A stretch of 64,000 nucleotides of DNA from Paraspadella gotoi (Eukaryota > Chaetognatha). The DNA lies in contig CM119266.1 in assembly GCA_051294375.1 (NCBI GenBank), positions 24,634,312 through 24,698,311 of the forward strand, given 5' to 3'. The translations under genes and the position numbers were made by a program. Below are positions 24,364 through 36,459 of the stretch, piece after piece. Every line of letters begins with the position of its first letter. Positions within the stretch are counted from its first letter, which is position 1. Under the pieces are notes generated by a model. The model saw only the letters and a list, made by a program, of their open reading frames with translations, did not search any database and was not told where the DNA came from.

Positions 24364-25287
24364 TTAATTCCCGTTAGCCGCCGCCTTGGCTGCTCTCCTT
24401 TCGGAGATACTATCCATAAATTGTCTAAATCCCCGACTCGTTTTCGATTGTCTAATCTCCGACTCGGCCGTCAAGACAGTTCCGCCGCTGCCTCCTCGCC
24501 ACGGAGGCACCGCACCGAGGAAGCGCCGCTCTTTCCATTTCCGGTTTTTAGAATCTTTAGATCCGAACCAACGATTTTTCTTCGAGCGTCCTGACGGAAG
24601 GGAAGGAAGAAACCGGACGGCAGAAAAATAAGATATAATAATAATATATATTATATAATATATTATAAATTTAGATAAGATAAGAGTTAAATAAGATAAA
24701 GAGAGGTTTATCATTACGTGAAAGAGCGAATGAGTCAAGAGGAATTTTAGCATTAAAAGAACAGGTTTGAGCAAATAATTCCGGATCTGCTAACGATAAT
24801 TTAGCGGTAATCAAATGATTGATTGAAAGATTAATCGGTTTGATTGATTGATTGATTGTTAGATTTTTTACCGAATTATTTAAAAAATCTGTTACGATAA
24901 ACTGATTGATGAATAATTTTGATAAATAAGTATTAATTATGGTTGTTTTTATAATTGTAAGTTTTTGTGGTGTTTGTTGTTGTGGATGTTGTTTTAGTTT
25001 TTAAGGATTTGGTGGTAATTGTTCTGATTTTTATTGTCATCGTTGATAATTAAAAATGCATATTATTTTAAAGAAAAATGGAAAAAGGATATAAATTAAA
25101 TTGTAAAAACTATCTTTTGTTTTTCCGGATGGATAGACGGATATCATTTTTTGTGCATAATTTTTCATAATTCGCTTTTATAAGATGATTTTAGTGGACG
25201 ACCGAACAAACAATTGGGGGCGACCGAGAGACCGAAAAAATAGAATATAGAATTATAAGTAATTTGGAAGGAGATAGATAGATAGAT

Positions 25288-25374
<87 letters not shown>

Positions 25375-27926
25375 AAAAAAAGAAAAAAAAAAGAAATTAT
25401 AAAACAAACAATCGAAGAAAAAATAAATTATAAAGCAAACCATATTAAAAAAAATGTATTATTATTATGAAATTGGTACAACCAATATATTATATATTAT
25501 ATTATATATTATATTATATTATAATTTTAAGCCAAAACAAGTCGACAAAAGAAAACAAAACCAACCCTCTCTTTCTTGGCCCAGGATTCCCGTCATTCCC
25601 CAATAGAGGCCTCCGTCTTCGACGAAGGCGTTCCAGTTTGAGTTCCACCCGTCCGGACCCTCGCCCCAAGCACTGTTGACGTTGAAGTCGCCGTCTGGGT
25701 CCGCCAGTGGCTGCGATATGTAGGGCATGCCAGCGAAGAGACCTGCCTTGGAGTGCCCCAGCAGTTTCTCTTCCTTTCGACGAACCAAATCGTCCCCTTC
25801 CTCGGATTCCGGCGACGATGATTCTTCTTCTTCAAGCTCTCTCGGTCCGAAGACCGACGCTTTCCGATTTCCCGGCTGAGGCTGCTGCTGACGCCCCTGC
25901 TGCGTGAATTTTCCCGGTGTCTGAGCGGCCTCACCCTTGGGGTTCGGAAGCTGTCCTTGCTGAGCAAAAGGGTCCTGTTGTGCCACAACTTCTGGGGCCT
26001 GTCCTGATTTCCATCCTTGCTGTTGATATCTCTGCTGTGGTTTCGGCTGCTGCGCTTGAGGCTGTTGCCCCTGTTTCCACTCCTCTGGTTGAGTTTGCCT
26101 CGACTGAGGTTGCGGAGTTTGACCTTGCTGAGGTCGCCCCCACTGACCAGTTTGAGTCTGGTCCACTTGACCCCCAATTGATTGTCGCGTTCTACCAGAC
26201 TGCTGCAATGTTTTCGGCTGCCGCTGCTGCTCTGGCGATTGAATTTTATCCATGGATTGCCATCGTCCCATTTTCGGCCTTTCCTCTTCGCCCCGGGTGG
26301 CCTGAGATTGCTGTCCCGACTTTCTATCCTGCCAAGCCCCTTGAATCGGAGGCGGCATCTGCTCCTGATCCTGTTTGGCGGCCGACTTCCGCTCTTGACC
26401 CCGGTACTGAAACGGCTCAGACTGAGTTTCTGGTTGGTTCGACGAGTACTTCATCTGTCCCCGTTTCGACTTCGACGACTCTTCGTCCCCCCGTTGCATC
26501 TGCATGCGATGATGATGCAGCTTCGTCGACGACGGTTGTATCCCTGTGTCCGGGACGAGGTTCTGATCAAGTTCATCCGCGTTTTCCATTTCCTCGTCGT
26601 CGCCATCGAAATCGACCTTAACGCGATTAGAAAAAAAACCTCTACACTCAACAGAAATATAAATTGGAAAAGCACATCTTATATCGACCGAGGCTTGTTG
26701 CGGAGATGGGTGGGGAGTTGGAATGAGTCTTTTTAATGTTGCTTCTGAACTCTGAAGCCAAAACTCGATTGCTAACAGCCCTACTTCCAAATGTTCAGAC
26801 AAGCTCGATTTCTTTTTCCGCTGTCAAGAACAAAAAGCCACCTTGTCGCGTCGCGTGCGCTTGTCTCTCGTAGGTGCCTCTTCGTCCTCTTCCTCCAGAT
26901 CCTTCATCTTCTTCTTCTTCTTTTTTTTCTTCTTCTTTTTCGCCCCGACATCTTTCGGCGGAGGCGGCGGCTCGGGCTCGACCTCGAACACCAACGGTTT
27001 CCAAGAGTGAGGCTCTGGTTTGTGGGGACTCAACTTGACGACCATCTCCCGACTGTAGCGAGTCTCCATGCGACGGCGACGAAGCTCGCCCATGTTAAAG
27101 AATGCTATCGGCTTGCGGCGTTGACGATACCACGGGACGGAAGGGGGAAAAGGAGGGAGACCGGCGTCCTTTTTCCACCCAAGTCGGTTAGGGGGCGGGA
27201 TTGAAGACGAGTAGAAGTCGAGAGAGAAAAAGGTAAATGACCAGTGAGTAATGAGAATACTAGACTAAAAAGAATTTTAAAATTATAGTCCACAATATTA
27301 ATCACCCCACTGCCATCTTCAATCATTTTCACTTCCGCAGGAGTTCCTTGCTTGGCTTGTTGTCTCAGAGGGCAATTCTTTATTAGATGATTGGGCGGAC
27401 CACGTGGTAGACAGTGATTGACGCGGCGAGGGCAATCCTGTCTTAAGTGAGGCTTGGCCGGAGGAGGGGGCTCTGGACACCAATCGAGTGGTGGAGGCCC
27501 GTCCTCTTGTGTGTGAACCGCTTTTTCGTGGATATTGGTCGCAAGTTTCTTGACGGGCTTATTTCCCGCCAAAGAACAGCAGGGTTTGACAGTAATATGA
27601 GAGGAATCTCCGGCCCCCGTTCTCCTGTTTGTCGACTTGGGGCCCGAATCACTAAGAATTGTCCAGGGATGCGAAGAATTGTTGACAGTAGACCATTCTG
27701 GATCGTTGGCACCAATGAACGATGGTTGGCGCGAAGGCACATAAGCTTGCTTGCCTTTCTTCGGAGCGATCACTGGCTTATTTAGGCTCGGCGAGTAGGA
27801 TTTTCGATCCCGAGTATTTTGCGAGTAACGATCCCCAGGTCGGGTGTCTCTCCCGTACAAAGAAGAAGTTCTATCATCAGGACGCGACACAACTGTTACC
27901 CGTGAACCGCAGTCGCAGTTTGACAT
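24364..27926 (-). CDS. Unrecognised Lys/Gln-rich protein
   Basis: I do not recognise the family. The model has four exons (complement): 27306-27926, 26842-27264, 25566-26616 and 24364-24590, all in phase, about 773 residues. The N-terminal exon has spaced Cys residues (CDCG, QDCP, NHC, NCP). Exon 2 carries a basic RRRRMETRY segment, PEPPPPP and a run of about 11 Lys before acidic repeats. Exon 3 is a long Gln-rich stretch followed by an acidic block and an aromatic segment (NSAWGEGPDGWNSNW). The last exon is basic (KKNRWFGSK) and ends RRAAKAAANGN. No signal peptide or membrane segment is seen. The first intron would be only 41 nt, so the gene may instead start at the Met at 27093 and the 27306-27926 exon may be separate. 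The last intron (24591-25565) contains a GAAA microsatellite. Confidence 0.55.
25275..25395. repeat. (GAAA)n microsatellite
   Basis: GATA units followed by almost pure GAAA tetranucleotides inside the last intron of the 24364-27926 gene. The long Phe/Leu/Ser frame on the minus strand is an artefact of the repeat. Confidence 0.95.
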
Positions 27927-27929
27927 TTG

Positions 27930-29010
27930 ATCTATTTGCGAAGAATCTGAATTTTAGATTAAAACTATTTTACGCCTCGCGTAAAATTAGTCGTAAAAAG
28001 GTTGCTATGAGTAGGGAAGTCTGGCGTTAAGCGTCCGAGATAAAAATTAGCGAATAAAAAAGTCGTTATTTCACTCACTGAATAAAAAAACTTAAAATAC
28101 TTACAAAATACATAAAATTGATAAAATTATAATTGCGATAACATTGTTCAATCACATGCAACACATCCAGTACCCTTTTTTTCATTGAAATTGACAGATA
28201 TCAACTATAAATATCAGAATAAATTTTTCTTTTTGATACAACAAGAGAACTGAACCTCCGTCGCTGGATGTCGTCAGGTTACTAGTAAATATGCGTTTGA
28301 GGATTCCAAATATGTTTTTAAAATTGACCTACGTAGACGCGCATAGACGCGATATGTCTTGAAAGCAAGTTGTTCCGTTATTTCCTTTACATTTTTTCTT
28401 CAATTTCTAAGAGTTTTGCGAGATGGGGGATCAGTTTTCAGGGAATTTAGGCTTTTTTTGTGGTCTCGCCACGATTCGAACCACAAGACCGTGATAAATA
28501 GTACAAATATGGGCATATTTGGAAAGCTTGGCGTCTTGGGAAGCCGTTGCCGGTGGAGCGCGAGAAAAATATGGTCATCTTGACATAAAAAAAAGGGAAT
28601 TAAAGTGGAATGGTTGGCCTGGCAGAAAAAAATTATCACAATTTTTTTCTTTCCATGTCACAATGCTATCACAAAACAACTTTAATGCATCATGTGAGGC
28701 ATCATATGAAAGCTAACGATGTCTGGCACATGTCAGCACGTGAAAAAAAATTTTCTTTATAAAAATAAAAAATCACCAGACTACCCTACTATGAGTCATA
28801 TGACTATTAGTCGTATGACTATGAGAAACCTTCGCCTTCGTTTTCTCCGATTTTAAAGCGCGTTTTGGGTCCCTTAGAACGACTCCCAATTGAAACGCGT
28901 CTTCCATCAGCCTCGTAAGGAGAGAAAGTAGAAAATTAGAGAAGTAAAACAAAAAGCTTTGTTTTAGAATAAGAATAATAAAAATAATAATAAAAATAAT
29001 AATTAAAAAT
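27930..29010. other. Intergenic DNA
   Basis: No gene supported. A short perfect palindrome (AGTCATATGACT with a nearby near-copy) lies at about 28790-28820. Confidence 0.5.
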
Positions 29011-29429
29011 CAGTGGCGGCGAGAGGGGGGAAAGAAGTGATGAGCGGGGTTTTCCGTCTCTTGCTCACCCTTCTGAGAGAATCAATATCGCAGGGTTTAA
29101 CGAATCTTTAGAGAACAAGAACTAGAAGAAAGCAATAGAGCAAGCATCGGTTAGCAATAGTAATATCAATGACCTCTCAGGTAAGCTCGGCTTAGCCACT
29201 CAATACAAACAATGTAAACCGTATAAATGAACACTAGACCAATACTAAACCCCGACGATTGCTAATTAATATTAATGCGATCTGTATCAATGAAATCATG
29301 ATTAAACAAAGTAATGAAATAACGATGAACTGTATTGTTTGTAAACAAATATCGATTGTTTATATTTTTAAACACTTTTACAAAAGGTAAATAAGATCGA
29401 CGGATTACGACGAGAGTTTATGTCCAACA

Positions 29430-29700
29430 GAAGAAAAAAGAAGAAAAAAACCTTAAAGCATAAGGATCGTTGCAATCGCATAAGAAAAATCTGGATTGAC
29501 GACAAATTTTGATAGTAAAAAAAAGAAAATTTGAGAAAAAAAAATTTGAAAAAAAAATAAACTGATCAGCAGACGCAGCCCCTGAGAAAAAAAAAAAAGA
29601 AACAAAAACCCGATGATAGCAAAATGATAACATGCTCGAATGCGATGCTTAGTTTTACGAGTTCAATCCCAACTCAATTTGAGAAAAAAAAAAATCAAAA
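29430..29700 (+). mobile_element. SINE-like repeat with tRNA-type B box (family 3)
   Basis: Shared with 42425-43330: AAGCATAAGGATC, ATCTGGATTGA, an A-rich middle, then GCGATGCTTAGTTTTACG and GAGTTCAATCCCAACTCAA. The GTTCAATCC block is a good RNA polymerase III B box. The A-rich segment between head and tail differs in length between copies. Confidence 0.5.
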
Positions 29701-30199
29701 GGCAGCAGCAGAAGCAGCAGGAAAAAAATAGAAAAAGAAAGAGCCCCTGCAGAGCCAGCAGATGCAGACAAATTGCTCAACATTTTTTTTTATTTCCCTA
29801 TGAATCAGTAACTAGGGAAAAGAGAGAGGGAGAGAGACATGTAATTAAAAGAGAAAAGAGAGAGAAAGAAATATGGAAATAAAAGAAAGAAAATTTGTGT
29901 TTTGATAAAACGTAAATAAAACATATTTAACAACTGTCCTGACTCAATTTTAAGCACATCAATGATGAGAAGCTGTATATAAATTTTCAGCTTCATACAC
30001 CCAAATTTAATTATAAAAAAGGTGATCTATAATTGGAACGCCGACGACAACGACGCCACTTATGCGCCAAAAGCGTTACAAAATCGTCGCAAACGCTAAG
30101 CGATTGCGACGATAAAAAGGGAAGAAAAAGGAAAAAAAAAAAATTGATTATGAAAAAAAGTTTAGTCTGTACAGATAGTTTATCAGATCAAATTAAGGT

Positions 30200-30375
30200 T
30201 AGATCATTGTTGGGCCCCTTTAGGCTTTAGGGGTCAAATCAAGGCCCCTTTATTGGTAATGTCCCAATTGTTTCAGGGATATAGTTTATTTCATTTTTAA
30301 TTNNNNNNNNNNATCAAGGCCCCTTTATCGGTAATGTCCCAATTGTTTCATTTTTAAATGGGCCCCTAATTCAGT
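30200..30375. repeat. GGCCCCTTT short repeats with N gap
   Basis: CAAGGCCCCTTTAT...GGTAATGTCCCAATTG appears on both sides of a 10-N gap (30303-30312), so the gap may hide a tandem repeat or mark an uncertain join. Confidence 0.7.
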
Positions 30376-31394
30376 CAAGTTGTTTAAAATCAATGAGGGC
30401 TCCACAATACTGTATGAGATAGTAGTTTGAGCACTGGACCAATTTTCAAAGCAAAAAGGCAGTACTCGCAAACTAAAAATTAAAATTCTGGAGAGGGGCG
30501 GCGGCCAGGGGGCCCGCCACTTCTCTCGCCGCCCTTGTCAATAATAATATAATAATGATAATAATAGTAATAATTAAAAACGGTGGATTTAAAAAATTCG
30601 CTTTCACGTCAACATAAAATTTTATCGTTAAGTTAAGGTTAATTGAACAATAAAGGATAAATGAGTAATACTTTTTGCAAAATATTTTATCCTAGAACGT
30701 TACAAAAACGAACGAACGTTACGAACAGAATTCATGGTATGCTTTCTGCCATCTTGAGGGCGGGAAAACACTGAGCTTTGGCGTTTGCGATCTTCTGTGT
30801 GCACCACGATGCTTCGACGTCCGGGGTTCACAGCGTAGTCAAACCTGGTCCAATCATGTCTTATAATCTACTTATAACTTAATAGGTACCTATACCCAAA
30901 TATATATTAAAGGCTAAATTTTACTTTCGCCGACCGCGGTTTTTGCGGCTTTTGAAAAACCATTTAAAAATACTTATTTTTGAAAATAAAAACCCTAAAC
31001 CCTTTTAACCCTAACCTTAAACCACCTTTAACCCTAACCCCCTGCTTAACCCCAGTCAATCTTTATGGTTAACATGAAATTACAGAGGTCCAGCTAACAA
31101 GAGAGAGAGAGGTCCTAACAAAATTTAAGGAAATTTTAGCAAAATTCAAGATAAAGATGTATTTTATTTAAAATATAAGAAAAACAAACAAGATTATTAA
31201 ATTTTTCATCTAATATATAGGGACGCTCCTTTCTTTAAAAAGCTTTCCCCTGTATGTATCCCTATCAGAACATACAATTCTACTTTGTAGTCTTAACCCT
31301 CAACAATAACGATCAGAACATCATATTATGCTAAATTAAGCAAAAAAAAACTGTCTGTCCGTCCGTCTGTCCATCACCGTTAGCAAAAAACTCC

Positions 31395-31875
31395 AATTAC
31401 TCGGATGGATGGATTGGAATGAAATGTGCGTGGGTAGGAAAGTGTGTGATTGAGCTGGATATAAAGTTTCGATGGAATTGTGCGAGTGGAAATGAGTTTA
31501 AATGAAAAAAAGTCATATTAACTTAAATCTTTTTTACTAATTTTAACCTATAATTACTTGAATTAATCATAATTGGATGGTTAGATTGAGATTAAATTTT
31601 GTGTGTGGTTAGGAAAGTGTGATGAATCTGGATATAAAGTTTAGATGGAATCGTGCGAGTGGAAATGAGTTTAGTTGGAAAAAAACATAAGTCACTTTAA
31701 TTTGAATCTTTTTGATAATTTAAATTCATAATTAATCGAATTAATCATATAATTGGATGGATAGATTGATTAAATTTTGTGTGTGGGTAGGAAAGTGTGT
31801 GATTGAGCACGATATAAAGTTTCGATGGAATCGAGGTGTGGAAATGAGTTTGCATGGAAAAAACCAAAGTCAAGT
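31395..31875. repeat. Tandem repeat of about 180 bp, three copies
   Basis: Three successive blocks share GGAAAGTGTG, GATATAAAGTTTCGATGGAAT, and GAAATGAGTTT (near 31440-31500, 31615-31680 and 31790-31855). They diverge by point changes and small indels. No coding capacity. Confidence 0.8.
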
Positions 31876-31944
31876 TGACTTGAATTTTTATTATTTATTC
31901 TTACTCATGAATGTTTTAAATAATTGATTAATTAATTAATTAAA

Positions 31945-32075
31945 AAATGATGCAATTTGAAAGAATGATGCAAGTTGAAAAAATGATGCAAGTTAAAAAA
32001 ATGATGCAAGTTGAAAAAACGAAACGAGTAAAAAAAATGACTCAAGTGGAAAAAATAATAATAGTTAAAAAAAAT
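31945..32075. repeat. Minisatellite of about 17 bp (ATGATGCAAGTTGAAAA)
   Basis: About seven degenerate units. The continuous frame MQVEKM... across it is a repeat translation, not a gene. Confidence 0.85.
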
Positions 32076-32570
32076 TATTTGCACTTTATTTGTAATTATT
32101 TCTACTATAGTATTTATTTATTTATTTAGCTGATTACTTAATTATAGTGGGCAGATCTGACAATGTTTGCTCAAACTTGTGTTAAATAAAAGATGGTTTA
32201 GGTTAGGGGTAGTTAGGTTTATGGGTATTTAGGGCTAAGGTTAATAAGGTTCAAGGGTAATTAAGGTTAAAAGTAATTAGGGGTTAAGAGAGGTTAAAGA
32301 TAAGATAGGTTAGAGTTAAAAATGGTTAAGATTAAAAATAATTGTTAAAAAGTTTTTGTATCTTTACAATTTTTTTTTTATATAAAATTTTTTATACATT
32401 ATTACACCTCAGAAACAAAAAAAATTACCGACTGGAAAATCTTAGATCAAATGTAAAATTTAAACTAAAAAATCTTTAAAAGTATCCATATAAACAAACA
32501 TGTTATATTTGAATAACTAATTGACAGTATCAAAATATAAATGCTTACTTAAGAATTTAAAAATATAATA

Positions 32571-35025
32571 TCAATCAATTTTTTTAATAATTTGCCTTCC
32601 TAACGCTTGGTTTTTCTCCCTTTCTTCTGACAACTCTTGTTTGAGAATCTTCAATTCGTTTTTAAGTTCGGAAACCTTAAAATTAAAACATGATGTTAAT
32701 AAAAAATAAAATTATACATTCACTAATCACTATTTAACACCAATATATATATCAGTAGGATCTGGGTCTCAGCTATCATTTGGTATGAAATTGGTACAAC
32801 CAATATAAAAATTATCCATTCATTTAATAAATAAGCTATCTTGCCCCTGACTTTGGACAGGCTTTGGTGGTTTAAGGCCTCCATCACTCTTACAAAATAA
32901 TGACATAGCAGGTCCCTGCAAGCTTTCAATCAAGACTCTCACAGTCGCGTTTATTCACTCCCAGAGTATGTAATTCTAATCATTTTTAATTTTTTTTGGC
33001 TACATGGTTTAGCTGACAAATGAAGTACAAAATTTTGTCAGAGATTTTCGCTACCACGAGTCTGGTTATTGCCTTTTTACTAATTTTTTTTTGTAGATAA
33101 GCGAGGGTTATGGTAAAAGTAAAGGTAGTCTGGTAGAACCAAACGCGTGTGGTATTATTAATGTAAAACTTCAGGTTTAGATCACAGATTAAAAAATATG
33201 ATAAAAATTTGCATGGGTAAGCTTCGCCACGTTAACTTGCATCGTGTCTTATACAAGTTGAAAAAATTATGCCAGTTAATCAAATTATGCCAGTTGACCA
33301 AATTATGTCAGTTGACCATATTATGTCAGTTGACCAAATAATGCAAGTTGATTAAAATTTTGCAAATTAAATTATGCAAGTTGGCCTAATTATGTCAGTT
33401 GACCAAATTAAGCAAGTTGACCTAATTATGTCAGTTGACCAAATTAAACAAGTTAACCAAATTATGCCAGTTGACCAATTCATGCCAGTTGACCAAATTA
33501 TGTTGATTTAATTATGTAAATTGATTAAATTATGAAAGTTGACCAAATTATGCAAGTTGGTATTGGCACAGCTACTGGTAATTGATAGATCAATTGATTT
33601 ATAAATATAGATTTATTAAGAAGTCTGTTATGATTTGCTATAATCACAAATTAAGAGTCAGAAAAATTACCATGATTTTTCATCGGATTAACTTATTACC
33701 GCTTAATTATCGTAGGCAGATCCGACATGGTATGCTCAAACTTGTTTGCACATAACTTAACTAGCCTTAACCGTAACCAATAACTAATAAGGTGAACAAA
33801 ATCAAAACAAAAAGTTCTGTAATTTAAATAACGTTAGAGCATCCCTGTAAGATAATGAATTTCAAAAAAATTGAAGATTTTATGTATAGTTAATAACATA
33901 CTTAAAGTTTATCGTCTTATTATAAATCCTGAATTTTTTTTTTAAATTCAGAATTTTTAAAAATGAATTCAGGTAGAACTTATAAAAATAAATAAAAAAT
34001 ATTATTATAAGATTTTTAAATTTGTATATTTTATTGGTTAAAATTAATAAAACTATACAAATTATGGTACAATGATGATGATGATGATTTTAAAGAGTTT
34101 TTAAATTATTTTACCAAATTATCATCAAAATATAAAAAAATGCATTATACTTTATATAAATAACTTTTTATGGGTTTTCTGAATCCGTTTTTAAAATTTT
34201 TTTTACAAAAATATTTTTTATTGCCTACGCATTTATAAATATTTAAATGCTTCAATGTTATAATGCTTCACTAGTTAAAAAAGTGATAATAAACATTGAT
34301 TAATATTGATGGACAAATAAATTTATAATACAAACTTTAATGATAAAAAGTGATCAATTTTGGCCCGCCTTAATAACTACTCCTATCCTTAACCACCCTT
34401 AAACCTAACTACCCCTTCACCTTCATTACCTCTAACCATCCCTAACCTTTAATACCCTGAACCTTAACCAAACTTTAGTGGGTTTTTTTCTACAAAGAAA
34501 AAAATAATATACAAATAAAAAAATAACCGACTGGTTTGGTTCCTATTGGGGAAAGTAAAATAGTGACAACTAATAATTTAGGCTAATAGAATTAACAAAA
34601 GTATTTTGCCTCCATAATTTTGACGGGCAATAATCATAATTGTAGAAGTTTTTTAAGGTTAGGGTAACAACGGTTAGGGTTAGAGGGTTTAGGGTAAGAA
34701 TTTGTAGGGGTTTTTAATTATTTATTTTCCGCATAATAATATACAGAAACGGAGAAAAAATCTTTAAAAAATATTAAATTAAGCTTCTCTAATTTTTTTC
34801 ACAAAACTTGCGAGAAAAAGGGGCCGACCTGCTCCGACTGAGGGGAGTTGTATTCTGGATTAACTTCAATAGCCATCGAATCGTTAAAGACAAGATTATT
34901 TTGCGGATGTCGCCGATCAAAATGGCTTGTCAAATAAACATCGCTGACGAAGGTTTTCAAACAAACTGGACATTGGTAGAGACGGTCGATGTTCCCCGCC
35001 GTCAGTGGCAAAGCGTACATGGCGA
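32571..35025 (-). CDS. DZIP1-like zinc-finger/coiled-coil protein, partial (last two exons)
   Basis: Two exons are visible (complement): 34808-35025 and 32571-32675, in phase 0 across an intron of about 2.1 kb. The first encodes one C2H2 finger (CPVCLKTF...TSHFDRRH, C-x2-C-x12-H-x4-H). The second encodes a short heptad-like coiled coil (ELKNELKILKQELSEERE) and a stop. A single finger ending in HxxRRH followed by a coiled coil is the arrangement in DZIP1/DZIP1L, ciliary transition-zone proteins. The usual N-terminal domain and most of the coiled coil are not found upstream to 38 kb. The gene may have distant exons, be truncated, or be a decaying copy. The intron is filled with minisatellites and a dispersed repeat. 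Confidence 0.5.
32782..32945 (+). repeat. Dispersed ATGAAATTGG element of about 165 bp, copy a
   Basis: Begins TATGAAATTGGTACAACC, includes CTGACTTTGGACAGGCTTTGG and CATAGCAGGTCCCTGCAAGC and ends AATCAAGACTCTC. It is almost identical to the copies at 35912 and 36233, and related to 37552. Confidence 0.85.
33240..33565. repeat. Minisatellite, about 17-bp units (AATTATGCCAGTTGACC)
   Basis: About 18 degenerate units in one direction. The conserved core is AGTTGACC followed by an AT-rich part (AAATTATGT/C). It lies in the long intron between the two DZIP1-like exons. Confidence 0.9.
34065..34700. repeat. AT-rich repeat with GATGAT run and telomere-like words
   Basis: A GATGATGATGAT run and the TTATCATCAAAATAT segment (34070-34260) recur at about 36530-36710 and 40330-40400. 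Degenerate CCCTTAACC/GGTTAGGG words follow at 34380-34460 and 34660-34700. Confidence 0.7.
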
Positions 35026-35911
35026 CTTATTATTAGTTTCGACAGCAAAGTGGAATAATACCGCCAAAAGTTAAAACAAATAAATAACCGATGGCTAAGC
35101 TGTAAAACTCTTTTTAAGGGCTAAGGCTTCCGACGAAACGATTTTTTTAGTGTCAGGCTTTACACACACAAAAGCTGATTTTGTTTGGTACCCGATGATG
35201 AGTGTGGAGACATAGCTAATATCATCTCATTTGTAATAAATGTTACTTCTACGTTATGAAAATCCATAATTTATATGAAAAACCGATATTTTTAAAAACT
35301 ATTTATTAAATAATAACAACAACAAAATATCAATTGAAAAATCTTCAATTCCAGAGATTCATTGATTTCCATCGCCATCCATTTGGTCGATTCTATAAAG
35401 GAAATAAAAATTACTTGACAGTGATAGGATAAAAAGATTAATTTATCATTATTATCATTATTCATTAATACATACTTTTTAACCTGGTAATATAAATTTT
35501 TGTTAAGTTCTATGAAGAAAACAAATTTTGGAGATGTTTCGGCTTTAATGTAAGCCTTCATCAGCGCAAAAACGAATTGAGATGTGAAAAAAATATTTTT
35601 ATAGATTCTCTCTTCAAATTTATAAATTTGTTTTTTAATAAAACTTTGTACATATAAATAATTAATTTTCTACCTCAAACAAATAATGCAACGAAATGAA
35701 AGGAAAAATAATATTTTTGTTATATTTTTTAAACGGTTAGCAATTAATTTAATGATGGTTAAGGATTAAGGGTGGTTAGGGTTAGGGGTAGTTAGTAGGC
35801 CGGAACAGGTTGAAAACTAGAAGTTCTCTAAATAAATAATGGTTGACTGTTTGAGAATATGAAAATAAAAATAATTTTAAAATTATCTTATTAAAGATTA
35901 TTTTATTACTA
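35026..35911. other. Intergenic or upstream intronic DNA
   Basis: No exon recognised. It holds a hammerhead core (35531-35570) and telomere-like GGTTAGGGTTAGGGG words at about 35758-35800. Confidence 0.55.
35531..35570 (-). ncRNA. Hammerhead-ribozyme core
   Basis: Minus strand: GCGCTGATGA, helix II GGCTT/AAGCC with a loop of about 6 nt, GAAA, CATCTCC. Helix II differs from most other copies (GACTC/GAGTC) by paired changes. The G of the usual GTC cleavage triplet is C here (CTC), and that change also breaks the second base pair of mini helix III, so cleavage may be impaired. Confidence 0.65.
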
Positions 35912-36090
35912 TGAAATTGGTATTATAACCAATATAAAAATTATCCATAATTTAATAAATAAGCTATCTTGTCCCTGACTTTGGACAGGCTTTGGTGGTT
36001 TAAGGCCTCCATCTCTCTTACAAGATAATGACATAGCAGGTCCCTGCAAGCTTTCAATCAAGACTCTCTCACAGTCTCGTTTATTCCTCC
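35912..36090 (+). repeat. Dispersed ATGAAATTGG element, copy b
   Basis: Same element as at 32782 with small indels in the first 40 bp (GGTATTATAACC in place of GGTACAACC). Confidence 0.85.
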
Positions 36091-36232
36091 CAGAGTACCT
36101 GGCTTCTCTATCAATGAAGTGGAAAATAATTCAAAGAATGTTTCAATTGTATGAAAAGACCACTCCCTTAAGTATTAGATCGGGAATACTTATTGTACTG
36201 CTGCACTAGCATCAAAATACAAGGAGCTGAAT

Positions 36233-36390
36233 TTATGAAATTGGTACAACCAATATAAAAATTATCCATTCATTTAATAAATAAGCTATCTTGCCCCTGA
36301 CTTTGGACAGGCTTTGGTGGTTTAAGGCCTCCATCTCTCTTACAAGATAATGACATAGCAGGTCCCTGCAAGCTTTCAATCAAGACTCTA
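36233..36390 (+). repeat. Dispersed ATGAAATTGG element, copy c
   Basis: Nearly identical to copy a, 140 bp downstream of copy b. Confidence 0.88.
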
Positions 36391-36459
36391 AAGTTAAAAT
36401 TTCTTTTTAAATTTTTCAATTTTTTATAATAGATTCTGATAGAGCTTTAAAGTTAGATA

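Larger units (their letters stand above)
29012..30540. mobile_element. Possible non-autonomous DNA transposon (hAT-like ends)
   Basis: The left end reads CAGTGGCGGCGAGAGGG. The right end, read inward on the other strand, is CAAGGGCGGCGAGAGAA. These imperfect inverted ends with a CAGTGGCGG start recall hAT superfamily termini. The interior has GGGCCCCTTT-type repeats, a SINE-like segment and a 10-N gap (30303-30312), but no transposase. I see no clear 8-bp target duplication, so the call is tentative. Confidence 0.3.
30560..32570. other. Repeat-rich intergenic region
   Basis: No gene. It contains telomere-like words (CCCTAAACCC and TTTAACCCTAACC at about 30990-31060; GGTTAGGGGTAGTTAGG at about 32195-32340). 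It also has a segment shared with 52160-52222 (AGCTTTCCCCNGTATGTATCCC at about 31240) and the two minisatellites listed separately. Confidence 0.65.

Noticed and set aside
25917-26736. Open frames of 234 and 184 codons on the plus strand
   Set aside because: Shadows of the Gln-rich exon on the minus strand, whose splice phases are consistent.
33240-33565. Possible CRISPR array (regular repeats)
   Set aside because: Units are contiguous without unique spacers and the genome is eukaryotic; it is a minisatellite.
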